Positions 19,247 to 28,531 of a stretch of DNA of 64,000 bases are shown here, one piece after another. The stretch is taken from the NCBI RefSeq assembly GCF_000210295.1, contig NC_026744.1, positions 2,232,001 to 2,296,000 on the forward strand, written 5' to 3'. How positions within the stretch are numbered: the stretch's first letter is position 1; every line of letters starts with the position of its first letter. The notes beneath the pieces are model-generated. The model was not told where the DNA came from. It worked only from the letters and a program-made list of their open reading frames with translations, and did not search any database. This DNA is from Trypanosoma brucei gambiense DAL972 (lineage: Eukaryota > Euglenozoa > Kinetoplastea > Trypanosomatida > Trypanosomatidae). Made by a program: the position numbers and the translations under genes.

Positions 19247-20230
19247 ATGTCTAATGTTGCTTTTGACTCGGGGCACTCTGCCAACATTACTGATGCTGCG
19301 GTAGATACGTCGGGAAAGTTGGTGGCATCCTCTGGAGAGGATGGAACCATTCGCATTTTTGCCGTTCAGTCCGCCCCCCATGACGAAGGGAGCGAGAACG
19401 TTGACAGTGACTGGAAACTACTTACTGTTCTCGCTGGTCATACGGGAAGTGTGGTGTGCGTGGCATGGGCGCCTCCGCAGCACTACATCTCAGCCCTTCT
19501 TTCTTGTGGGGAGGATGGCCAGGTGATTTTGTGGAGTGATGTTGGGAACGACTCGCGGGAATGGACAAAAGTATACACGGCCGCACTCCCATCGCCCATA
19601 TGGTGCGCTGCTTGGGCCCCGCCAGCTTACGGTAAGATGTTCGCTGTTGGATGCAAAAATGGAGCTGTTGTTATCTTTACTGGTGAACTGCAACGATGGG
19701 AACGCAGTGAGTTTAGTGCCCATCGCAGTGGTTGTTTTTGCCTTTCGTGGGGCCCGTCCATGCCACCAGGGGCGTTGTTTACATTGCCTCTGGAGGAAGA
19801 CCCGCAAGCACTGCGATCACAACAGCAACAACCGGGCCTGCCGATCGCTCCACCGCGTATTACAACGTGCGGAGGGGAGCGCGTCGTGACGGTGTGGACT
19901 CGAACTGCGGATGGCTGGCAGCCATTGGAGTTGCCCGTAGGGGTTGAGGCATCATGGAGAGAAGTAGCGTGGGCACCCGGGCTTGGGACTCCTTATACGT
20001 ACATCGCTGCTGGTTCTGAAGAGGGTTTCGTGGCGGTGTGGTCGCATGACGGCACACCTGCGGGAGAGTGGGTCCGCGTGTTATTATGTCAGCAAGAGGA
20101 TAGTATAACGAAACTTTCTTGGTCGCCTGTGGGCACCTTTTTGCTAGTGTCTTGTGCGAACGGAACCGCAAGCATGTGGCAGGAGTCAGCAGGGGGACAG
20201 GAGTGGGAACGTTCGTGTAAGCTACCTTAA
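19247..20230 (+). CDS. SEC13: SEC13 WD-repeat protein (COPII outer coat / nuclear pore)
   Basis: A six-bladed beta-propeller that pairs with SEC31 in the COPII cage at ER exit sites and with NUP145C/NUP96-type proteins in the pore. The 327 residues show the SEC13 opening (HSANITDAAVDTSGKLVASS, then GEDGTIRIF) and further blades: AGHTGSVVCVAWAPP, LLSCGEDGQVILWSD, IWCAAWAPPAYGKMFAVGCK, FSAHRSGCFCLSWGPS, EVAWAPG and ITKLSWSPVGTFLLVSCANG. Blade 4 carries an insertion with a Gln run (QQQQPGL, about 193-199). Recalled literature says T. brucei has two SEC13 genes; which one this is cannot be decided here. The ATG at 19247 is about 100 bases beyond the last T-rich tract. Confidence 0.93.
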   Translation: MSNVAFDSGHSANITDAAVDTSGKLVASSGEDGTIRIFAVQSAPHDEGSENVDSDWKLLTVLAGHTGSVVCVAWAPPQHYISALLSCGEDGQVILWSDVGNDSREWTKVYTAALPSPIWCAAWAPPAYGKMFAVGCKNGAVVIFTGELQRWERSEFSAHRSGCFCLSWGPSMPPGALFTLPLEEDPQALRSQQQQPGLPIAPPRITTCGGERVVTVWTRTADGWQPLELPVGVEASWREVAWAPGLGTPYTYIAAGSEEGFVAVWSHDGTPAGEWVRVLLCQQEDSITKLSWSPVGTFLLVSCANGTASMWQESAGGQEWERSCKLP

Positions 20231-20706
20231 TTGTTGTGCACATGTGTGTTGCCTCCGCGGAGAAAGGAAGGGGGACATGAGAACTGAGGTAATACCGTCT
20301 GCTTGTAGGGTCGGTTGAGCGCCGCTTCCTGAACGGAGGTATTAAAGGGAGTCGCTTTTCGCTGTCCCTTCTTGGTTTGGCATCCCTCAGATGCCCTTTT
20401 CCTTTTACACTACGTGCCATTACCGCCCTTTTGCTTCCTATGGAAATGTTGTGGTGGAGGGTGGTTTAGAGCCAGCAGTGCCACGGACCGGGTTTTCACT
20501 ATTTTTAAAAAAAGAAATAGCGAGGAAACAGGGAACAATAAGTGACATTTTTTTTCCAGTTTAGAGTGCGCGTATGCGTGGAGCCCCTAGTGTTAAAAAA
20601 TCCCTGTCTTATGTTTCCAATACCCGTATACGTCTCCACCCTCGAATCATCTCTTGTTCTATCTTTTCCACGCTAGTGTGTTGCTTATTAAGCAGTAAAG
20701 CCGACA
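20231..20706 (+). other. Spacer
   Basis: No gene beyond the SEC13 3' UTR and the leader of the next gene. Pyrimidine-rich sequence at 20630-20675 (CTCTTGTTCTATCTTTTCCA) with AGs at 20692-20699 is a good acceptor for the small V-ATPase gene. Confidence 0.5.
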
Positions 20707-20913
20707 ATGGACTTTTTATTCGGCACCATGTTTTTCGCCGCCACCGGAGCATTGGGCGTGTTCTTTACTCCTTTTCTTACGAGGGACCTGGTAGGCCTTG
20801 TGCGTATACTCTGCGTCACAGCAGCCTTCTGCTGCTGGCTTTCATGGGCGCTTGTTTACCTGTCGCAGGTACATCCCCTATTGATACCAACACGAAACAT
20901 CAAAAAAGAATAG
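20707..20913 (+). CDS. VMA9: V-type proton ATPase subunit e (Vma9-like)
   Basis: A 68-residue, two-TM protein. The hydrophobic segments are at about 3-24 and 29-53, and the family end motif is clear: WALVYLSQVHPLLIPTR corresponds to WAITFLCQLHPLVAPRR in the human subunit. Subunit e is a small Vo-sector protein at the periphery of the c-ring that is needed for assembly of the proton pump in acidic organelles. The length equals the family norm (about 70-80). The ATG lies 8 bases or more after clustered AGs that close a pyrimidine tract. It is so small that automatic annotation may miss it. Confidence 0.85.
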   Translation: MDFLFGTMFFAATGALGVFFTPFLTRDLVGLVRILCVTAAFCCWLSWALVYLSQVHPLLIPTRNIKKE

Positions 20914-21973
20914 TGCCACCACTGCGAAGTTGTTTGGTGGTATTAACAACGGGTAGGGGTGTGGTGTGGGGTTGCGACAGAGGAGAGATTTTGAAGGGAA
21001 AGCGAAGGAATTTGCTTCAATAGAGACATTCGCAACCCCCAGAGAAGTGTTGTGTGTTGAATGCAGATATGCTGGGAAGTGTAACGCGGGCTTTCACTAG
21101 ATGACAGGAGGGGGTGCTGGAAAATATGTGTCGGCTGTCGGTGCTTGCAGAGCAGAGAAGGTGAAAATAATTTGCCATGTGGGGTGGAAATGAGGGATGG
21201 AAAGGGGTTTAAGACCTGCGGTTTTTTAAAAATTATCCCGTCTGACCCCCCAAAAAGTTGTTTTGCTTTTCTTTTTTTAACTATACTGTGTGGCGAAGGG
21301 ACGTGGGGAGTGTCGTTGTATGCAATGCTGAAGAGGAAGGTCGAAGTACCAAAGCGGATCTAACTGCCTACTGCCGGTGAACTGCCGTTCGACTCCATGT
21401 GGTGCTTTGATGGTGAAGGGTGAAGGTGAAGGGGAGAAAGGAGGGAAAGAAGGGATATGTTGAAGCACTTTTGTGGATGCCTTCTTAATGTGCTTCATAC
21501 GACTGCTGTCAAGCCAAAGAGAGTTGCGTATATACAATATGCCTTCCTCTTTTTACGGCAATTACTATATCACTAACTCCCGTTGGCGTTGTATCTCTTG
21601 TCTTGTCCCTTTTTTGTTTCTTTCCTCCCGTTTGGGTTTGCTTGTGCCCAATGATATCTGTACGTGTGCTTCACTCTGTGCTCAATGTCGGCGTTTTTGT
21701 CATGCAGACCAGCTATAGCTGTAAAAAAAAAACAATATGCGGTACAACTTCTTCTGAATATCATTTTTTTTTTTTGACGGGGGCGCTGGTTATTGATCGT
21801 TACGACTGAAGTTCAAAAGGACTATCACTTGGCGAAGGCTATTTGAAATTAGTAGCATACACGGAGACATAAACACAAACACAGAAGAGTCAGGAGGGAA
21901 AACATTAGTGAAGCGAGTAGAGGACCCCAACTGGAGCGTTTTGTAACGAAGTTGCATACCATCATCCGTTACC
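20914..21973 (+). other. 1.06-kb spacer
   Basis: No gene recognised. It contains a purine-rich part with a short GGTGAAGG repeat (21411-21445) and T-rich tracts (21250-21280, 21595-21640, 21766-21776) that can serve as splice signals for ERD2. Open frames of 60-85 codons here look random. Confidence 0.45.
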
Positions 21974-22632
21974 ATGATGTACATTCGTACCTTCGGTGAC
22001 ATGCTTCACCTCCTGGCCATTTTTATTCTACTAGGAAAGATGCTGCGGGGGCGTTCTGCTGCGGGTCTTTCTCTTAAAACGCAATTTCTTTTTGCTCTTG
22101 TCTTCACGACGCGGTACCTTGACCTGTTTTTGTCCTTTATTTCTGTGTACAACACCATGATGAAGATATTTTTTCTCGCAACCTCGTGGCATATTTGTTA
22201 CCTAATGCGTTGTAAAAGCCCGTGGAAGACAACCTATGACCACGAGAACGACACTTCCGCATCCGTTACCTGATCATTCCCTCGTTTGTTCTCGCCCTCC
22301 TTTTCAACGGTCACCAGCATGGCATGTGGGTGATGGACGTGTTATGGGCATTTTCGCAGTACCTGGAGTCTGTGGCTATTCTACCACAAATCTTCTTACT
22401 GGAATATACAGAACGCTACGAAGCACTCACATCGCATTACCTCGCCGCCATGGGTGCCTACCGCCTCTTTTACCTTATACATTGGATTGCTCGCTATTTC
22501 GTGCACGGAAGCGTTAATGCTGTCTCTGTGTGCGCTGGCGTGCTTCAGACAGTGTTGTACGTTGACTTCTTTTACCACTACATCAGCCAGGTTGTGTGGC
22601 GCGCTAAGCAGCGATATGATTTGGCGCGATGA
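21974..22632 (+). CDS. ERD2: ERD2/KDEL receptor, interrupted by a single-base frameshift
   Basis: A seven-TM Golgi-to-ER retrieval receptor for proteins with KDEL-like C-termini (MDDL on trypanosome BiP). The N-terminal part in frame from 21974 is textbook: FGDMLHLLAIFILLGKM, GLSLKTQFLFALVFTTRYLD (Arg and Asp of the ligand pocket) and YDHENDT, ending at a premature TGA (22271-22273). The rest is equally conserved in the next frame from 22255 to the stop at 22630-22632: FRIRYLIIPS, LWAFSQYLESVAILPQIFLL, LTSHYLAAMGAYRLFYLIHW and VLQTVLYVDFFYHYI. One base is missing near 22254-22256, between DT and FR. With it the protein would have 219 residues, the family norm (about 212-220). As written, only 99 residues are translated. 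A sequencing error is the simplest explanation; a true lesion would be a pseudogene. Confidence 0.9.
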
Positions 22633-24001
22633 AATGGGTATCGTTATGACCACGGCATGATTTGTTTCGACTTTGTTGTACATGCACTTGGATATCCACG
22701 TGAATATGTATGTTCGTAATGGAGACAAGCAGAGGAGAATCAGGCAACGGCGGGAAGAAGGTGTTGTATTATTGCTGCGACTCGGGAAACGAGGTAAGAA
22801 GGGGCTGGAGGTGAAGGCGAGGGGAAGAGGGAAAGTGATGGAGGAGTTAGCGTGGAAGCTGGAATTGTCGCGCCATGTGGTGCATTAGAGTGAAGGAGGG
22901 TGGCCGCTTGTAAGGGACTGGAGAGATACGGAACATGAACACTGTGAGTAGAATAGAGATATTGTGGGAATCATGAATGAGGAGTGTGCATACAAGTTGG
23001 CGTGTGTGATTAGGGGTTTGTCCTTATTATAAAGAGGAGGGGCCGGTGCTGCAATCACCATTCAGGGATCTTCTTGCATCCTACTGAAAATACAGAGCGG
23101 TTTTGTTAACGAAGTTTTGCGTTCAAGCCATTTAAGTTAGATCCCTCACCGTACGCCCTGTAGCCATAGGGAAAGTCGAGCAGATTGCAGCGGAAGATGT
23201 TTTATTGAGCACATTCCTTCGTTTGCTTTCACTCAAGCACTGATGGCTGTGGGAGCGGGGGGGATTAAGAACATGCCGCACGCGGGGGGGGACTGTTTTT
23301 TTTTTTCACACCAAATGTCGGTCACGTTCCGAAACGGATGGACCACCTTTCAGTTTTGTGTTTGGTTTTGGCACACCGGGCGTTGGTTTGGATCTGCATT
23401 ATGGTAATGTACTGAGTGCTACCAAATGCGCCTTGTGTCCTGCTGTCTTCTCATCTATGTCGTTTGCTGCTTCGTTTAAGTTTTTTTTTTGTTAACGAAT
23501 GCATACTTGCGAGTCCGCCTCCCTTTTGTACAAGCATGTCGTCGACCCCAGCTTGACGCGGTACTTATAGGCTTTCCTTATCTGACTCTTTCTGTCCTAT
23601 TGAGACATTTTCAGTCGTCCTGCTTCAAATGTGACGTGCTCGTACGTTACTCGTAGATATGACCCCCTTCCCCTTTTCATATTGCCAACTTAAAAGTTTT
23701 CGGGATAGAAAGAGACTGTAGAGAATGGTACTGTTGCGGGATGGGGTCAGTTCTTCTGTACGTGTGGCCTTCACATCAACTGTGTAGTTTCAATGCAGAC
23801 GACTGCTGTTGCAAAACTTGGACCAGAATTGCCACTGTTATCTTTGTTGCTTTATCACGGTTTCTGTCTCACTATTTCCACTTCTCTTTCGCTCCCCCTC
23901 TTCTTGTTTTTTAGTCGGTTGTGTTGTCTTTCTCAGCTTCAGGGGGAGAAAGGAGAACGGTAGCATCAATCGCCACCTTGGGTGTGCGGACCTTTTCAGT
24001 T
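22633..24001 (+). other. 1.37-kb spacer upstream of ULK4
   Basis: Purine-rich in the first 350 bases (ERD2 3' UTR), then increasingly T-rich. No gene or RNA recognised. Pyrimidine tracts include 23480-23492 and the strong one at 23875-23914. Confidence 0.5.
23875..23914 (+). promoter_or_regulatory. Trans-splice acceptor of ULK4
   Basis: An unbroken pyrimidine run (CTTCTCTTTCGCTCCCCCTC then TTCTTGTTTTTTAG) ends in AG at 23913-23914. It gives an 87-base leader before the ATG at 24002 and argues against any start upstream. Confidence 0.65.
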
Positions 24002-27000
24002 ATGAACAATTATCATATTTACGACGAAATTGGAAAGGGCCGCCACAGTCGTGTCTATAAGGGGCGACAGAGAAAGTCGATAGAGTACTATGCGATATCG
24101 TCCATAGAGAAATCGCAGCGGCAGCATGTGCTCACAAACGTAAAATTCCTTCGGTCCTCAAATCACCCCCGTATCATCAAGTTTCACAACTGGTACGAAA
24201 CAAACAATCACCTGTGGGTTATTACCGAACTTTGCACAGGGGGAGACATGCGGCAGGTGTTACATCCAGAAAGTCGCCTGTCAGAGGCAGCTGTCCGCTT
24301 GTATGGTGGGGACATTGCGGAGGGTCTCATGTACATCCACTCACGTGGAGTTGTGTACCGTGATTTAAAGCCGTCTAATGTCCTTATGGACTCCACCATG
24401 GCAATGCGGTTCTATGATTTCGGACTTTCGTGTAACTTTCCCGTAAACCGTGGAGGTGGCACGATAGGGACTGCGATGTACATGGCCCCGGAACTCTTCA
24501 CGAAGGAGGGCGTGCCGTCCATTGCATCCGACTTGTGGTCTTTTGGATGCGTGCTGCTGGAGATGAGAACTGGAAAACCCCCGTTTGATGCCGATAACTT
24601 GGAAGAACTAATTACACAAATTCTCACGGAACCATATCATCCCCACGAAGAGCTTTCTGATGAGCTGAATGAGCTACTCGGGAAGTTGCTAGTGAAGAAC
24701 CCTCTAGAACGGGCAACGTGGGAAGATGTTGTATTGAGCCCTTTTTGGCAGGGTCGACTGCATATGCCTGCCGCCCCTCACCCACCCCAACCTGCTTTTG
24801 AGAGTTTAAAACAGAAACGGCTCGCTTCTGATGGGGGAAAGGGTGACTTTGTGATGACACTAGAGGAAGCCAAGAAGGCGGTAGAATGGACTGTAGAGGT
24901 TGCGAAGCGCAACTTTATTCTCACGCAACCCGACTCTGATGGATCCGCGCTGATATGTCTGGGTGTGTACGATCGCATTGACACAAGAGACCTCACTGGA
25001 GAAGGTGGGGGTGTTCACGACCCTACGTCAGGTTCACTGATAGGGGATGGAAATTCGTGTGCCTCCCCCTCGTCTTGTGTAGCCCGGGTGGGCTGTGACA
25101 GCAACGCGGGGCGGCAAGGTGACGGCGCAGCACAACGGGAAGGCGATCACAACAGGGAGATGGTGAGCGATATTGGTACAGCCGTTGGTGGTAACGCCGC
25201 AAAAAATAGCAACGTGAAACAGTTGGCAGGCGGAGGTAAATTCAGTACTGCTCTTATCGATAGCCTGTTGAGCCATGTATCAGACGCGCACGTTAGGCCG
25301 CTGGTTATGAATAATCACATCGAGCGGTTTGTTGAACAAAAGTATGATGCCAAAGCTCTAGGCTTCGAGCCGCTGACGAAGAGTCAGTTGAAAGCTTACG
25401 ATGAAGAACAAAAGGCTCGCTTTGTGACGAAAGTGTACCAGAGACTATCGTCATCCTCTTTGTCTTGCGAAGACAAGCTGAACGTACTCTGTTACTTTGA
25501 ATCTATATGCTCGGAAAGTTCTACCGCCAATTTTGTTGTGAGCAGCTCGATCATGACGTTGTGTCTCAATATGGCCGGCCATCGCAAAGCTTCTTCTAGC
25601 TTCCGTGCCACGGCAGCGTCCATCATGGGCATTCTTGTCCGGCATGCCACATTTATACACCCGGATCTCGCCAAGGTTAATATCCTTGCTTCAATAGTGA
25701 AAATGTACGCTGAGGAGGAGAGTTCTCGAGTACGGCGTAAGTTGGTTGCATGCTACGGCGAGTTTCTCATCTATATAGCAGTGCAGCAAGAGCGGGAACG
25801 TGCCGTGTGGGGCGTTGACGTTCCCGCCACCTTCAATCTATACAGGAGCCTTTTGAACGACCCGGACGATGTGCAGAAGCACTACGCCATCAAAACCATC
25901 GAAAATCTGGCATCTGTGGGTAACCGCCAAATCGCACTTGACGCCTTCGTGAATGCGGAAACGATTTCCCTGTTGCTCTCTATATACGCGTTACCTCCAA
26001 CGCCAACTTGTGGTGAATATATGCGAGCTGCCGCAGCGTGCACGGCTCTGAAACTTGCGATGCTCCGGGAGGAACTCATACCTGCTGTGCTGGAGTCCCC
26101 ATACCTAAAGCTTGAAGCGTATGGTGGTGTACTTGCTGCACCTAGTCCAAAATTGGCACAAGCGTTGTTGACGTTTGTAAACATGACGTTAGTTAAGGGG
26201 ATGGTGGGGTTACGGCACGCAAACATTACAAAGCTTGGGAAACCAGATGCAACAAGCCCTTTCGCCTCTTCGCGGCTTACGGGAGACAAGGCGAAGGGGG
26301 TGCTGACCGCACTTAGTGGGGTCGCTGAGGCAGTTGTGCGCGGGCTTCGTAACGGCAGTGAACACGCTACAACAGCGATGAAGGGAAAAACGTTGGTGTT
26401 GTTTATTCTCTTAGGATGCATGGACGAGCAGCTACTGGTAAGGTTCTTCACTTCATCCCGGTGTGTTGCGTACGTCGATGGTATAGCGAAGGACAAGGAC
26501 AGCTACGTGCAACGTTGCACACAGGGCTTTGCTGTGTACCTGAGTTATTTCTTCGGTTCACAGTTGGAAGGATTGACTCACGGGGCACCGTCCTTCATGA
26601 TGAACAACGTCCCCAGTGCTCTGTGTAACCTATTAGGTACTAGGCACTTGTCCTCTATGTTGCAGCTAAATGATAAAGTCTTTTCCAGTATTGGGAAGTG
26701 TCTTGTGATGGTGTCCTCGTCGTCACGCTATGCTGCTGCTGGAACGAATCTCCATGAATTGGTAGAGCTACTAGCGCAGAATCGCGAGTTAGTGTTGCGC
26801 CACCGTCTTGTTATTTCGAGTGATATTTTTCCACCATATTTGAGCATGCTGGCCGAATCTGAGAGTGAGCGCCGTTTCCTATCGTTGCGAATCCTTAGAG
26901 CGTTGATTGTCCCTTTTGGCTCAGAGTCATCTCGTCAGAATGAGGAAGCACAGAAAGAGGGTGCGATGTTGGACCGTGTGATGCAGGTGGTAGCTGGTAT

Positions 27001-27763
27001 GCTGGGTGATTTGCTGAAGGAGGTTGAGCCCATCCCTGTTCATGGTATCGGATTGTTGGCAACGTGCGGCGAGAGGCGACCCAAGACGCTTGCCAACCTT
27101 GCGACTGTGGAGCTCATAGGCGAACTGGTTCGGTACATGATGCGATCGAGGCAGAGCGGTGTTTCCAGTCCACTACAACTGGTCATGCTAGCACTACAGA
27201 CGGAGCGCGGTGGCGTTCTGATGGATTACCTTGCAGAGCAGAACTTTCCTGCGGAGGTGCTGCTGAACATTTTGGTGATGGCTGTGGAGAAGGATGTGGA
27301 TAATCTGCTGGAACCGTGCTGTGAACTCTTTGAACATTTCCTAAAGCAGGCGGTAGCTAATCCCAACGCTGCTGCATTACGCCAGTCAGTTATGTCCGTC
27401 GCACCACGGGCCCTGGAGACGCTGTGGCTCCCTCTGTGCACTTCTCCTGTTGGTACCACTGCAAAGAGTGCCGCGGCGTGTGTGTTGTATTTTACGCAGC
27501 TTTCTCCAGAAGTGGGGCAGGAATTGCTCTCTGATGGTAACGTCCAATACATACGTGAGGTTTTGGACAAGTGTCGAAGTCCTGGAGCGGTTGTGTGTGT
27601 TATACGTACCCTACGTCTCATTCTTGAACGAGGTACGAAGCACGACGCGCAAAAGCTCATGCCCTGGCTGCTTGGCTCACTGGAGGCTGCTGAGCAAGAC
27701 CAAAAATGCGGTGGCATTGTTGCTTTGGAAATTAGGGGTATTAAAGAACTTTTACGTCCGTAG
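24002..27763 (+). CDS. ULK4: ULK4 (Fused-related) pseudokinase with C-terminal armadillo/HEAT-like helices
   Basis: A 1253-residue relative of ULK4, a protein acting in ciliary axoneme assembly and motility. The kinase domain spans about 4-257. It opens YHIYDEIGKGRHSRVYKG, very close to ULK4 (ILYEEIGRGSKTVVYKG), and has FHNWYETNNHLWVITELCTG, again ULK4-like. The VAIK lysine position is Ser33 (YYAISS), so the normal ATP-anchoring Lys is absent, as in animal ULK4. Unlike human ULK4 it keeps Arg-Asp in the catalytic loop (R120, D121, K123, N126) and D139-F140-G141. The APE is present (MYMAPEL). After a low-complexity linker (about 340-430) come about 800 residues of helical repeats of the armadillo/HEAT kind. 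The frame is open upstream to a GTG at 23921, but 24002 is the first ATG after the acceptor. Confidence 0.88.
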   Translation: MNNYHIYDEIGKGRHSRVYKGRQRKSIEYYAISSIEKSQRQHVLTNVKFLRSSNHPRIIKFHNWYETNNHLWVITELCTGGDMRQVLHPESRLSEAAVRLYGGDIAEGLMYIHSRGVVYRDLKPSNVLMDSTMAMRFYDFGLSCNFPVNRGGGTIGTAMYMAPELFTKEGVPSIASDLWSFGCVLLEMRTGKPPFDADNLEELITQILTEPYHPHEELSDELNELLGKLLVKNPLERATWEDVVLSPFWQGRLHMPAAPHPPQPAFESLKQKRLASDGGKGDFVMTLEEAKKAVEWTVEVAKRNFILTQPDSDGSALICLGVYDRIDTRDLTGEGGGVHDPTSGSLIGDGNSCASPSSCVARVGCDSNAGRQGDGAAQREGDHNREMVSDIGTAVGGNAAKNSNVKQLAGGGKFSTALIDSLLSHVSDAHVRPLVMNNHIERFVEQKYDAKALGFEPLTKSQLKAYDEEQKARFVTKVYQRLSSSSLSCEDKLNVLCYFESICSESSTANFVVSSSIMTLCLNMAGHRKASSSFRATAASIMGILVRHATFIHPDLAKVNILASIVKMYAEEESSRVRRKLVACYGEFLIYIAVQQERERAVWGVDVPATFNLYRSLLNDPDDVQKHYAIKTIENLASVGNRQIALDAFVNAETISLLLSIYALPPTPTCGEYMRAAAACTALKLAMLREELIPAVLESPYLKLEAYGGVLAAPSPKLAQALLTFVNMTLVKGMVGLRHANITKLGKPDATSPFASSRLTGDKAKGVLTALSGVAEAVVRGLRNGSEHATTAMKGKTLVLFILLGCMDEQLLVRFFTSSRCVAYVDGIAKDKDSYVQRCTQGFAVYLSYFFGSQLEGLTHGAPSFMMNNVPSALCNLLGTRHLSSMLQLNDKVFSSIGKCLVMVSSSSRYAAAGTNLHELVELLAQNRELVLRHRLVISSDIFPPYLSMLAESESERRFLSLRILRALIVPFGSESSRQNEEAQKEGAMLDRVMQVVAGMLGDLLKEVEPIPVHGIGLLATCGERRPKTLANLATVELIGELVRYMMRSRQSGVSSPLQLVMLALQTERGGVLMDYLAEQNFPAEVLLNILVMAVEKDVDNLLEPCCELFEHFLKQAVANPNAAALRQSVMSVAPRALETLWLPLCTSPVGTTAKSAAACVLYFTQLSPEVGQELLSDGNVQYIREVLDKCRSPGAVVCVIRTLRLILERGTKHDAQKLMPWLLGSLEAAEQDQKCGGIVALEIRGIKELLRP

Positions 27764-28531
27764 ACGCGTTACACGTGTTGCTGGGTGCGAGAGGATGATT
27801 GGTAGTGAGGGCGAGTGTATCTGGCAGCACATAGTGCAGTATTACCTCACTCTCTTTCCGGAGTTGCTTACTCTGGAATACATACGCGGGCCCTGGTAGG
27901 GTGTAATTTTTTTCGTAGCCCTTCGCAATACATTTTACTGTTTTCCTACCTACCGAGGAACATGACTTGGAGAGAGACTGGTTCCTTTGATCATCTGCAC
28001 GGAGGGAGGGGGTGAGTAGAAGCTAGTGTGCTTCTCATCTGGAAAAGTTTGGGTGCGTACGTCGCTGGCTACCTAAACCTAGCGGATGCCAAAAGATAAA
28101 GAGCCCAACAATAGGGTGCCTCATTCATTGGGTTGTGGTTCCTTCTGCACACAGCTGTGAAACTGATTTTTTCTTTTCCACAGGACTCTCTCCGTTTTTC
28201 TTTTCCTATTGACAGTACACTTTGCGTTAGTGCGTCTTCTCACGTGCTTTCCCCCCGTTCCCTTTGCCTACCCACCAGCACTCTCTTCCCCTCACTAATG
28301 TTTGTGATATGTGTTTGTTTATCTTAAACACAGCGTTTCTCGTCGCCGTCGTTGTTACTGAACCTGTTGTTTCTCTGTAGTGGTTCTCTTTTCCCGTTTT
28401 TTCTTTACTTCTTCTGTTATCTTTTGGGTGCAGAACCACCTTTATTGTGGGACCGTTATACTTAGAGGGGGACATTTGTACCCAAGCACTGACACACGCA
28501 AAGCTTCCCATCGGTTAACTTTAGCTTGCCG
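27764..28531 (+). other. Spacer upstream of dynein gene
   Basis: No gene seen. T/C-rich from 28130 to 28433; the part 28384-28433 is annotated separately as the dynein acceptor. Confidence 0.5.
28384..28433 (+). promoter_or_regulatory. Trans-splice acceptor of the dynein heavy chain gene
   Basis: A T/C tract (TTCTCTTTTCCCGTTTTTTC then TTTACTTCTTCTGTTATC) ends GGGTGCAG with AG at 28432-28433. It leaves a 98-base leader before the ATG at 28532. Confidence 0.6.

Noticed and set aside
19860..20420. 186-codon frame on the minus strand
   Set aside because: Antisense to SEC13 and without a recognisable motif.
20574..21023. 149-codon + strand frame
   Set aside because: Overlaps the V-ATPase subunit e gene in another frame; the latter has a family motif and this does not.
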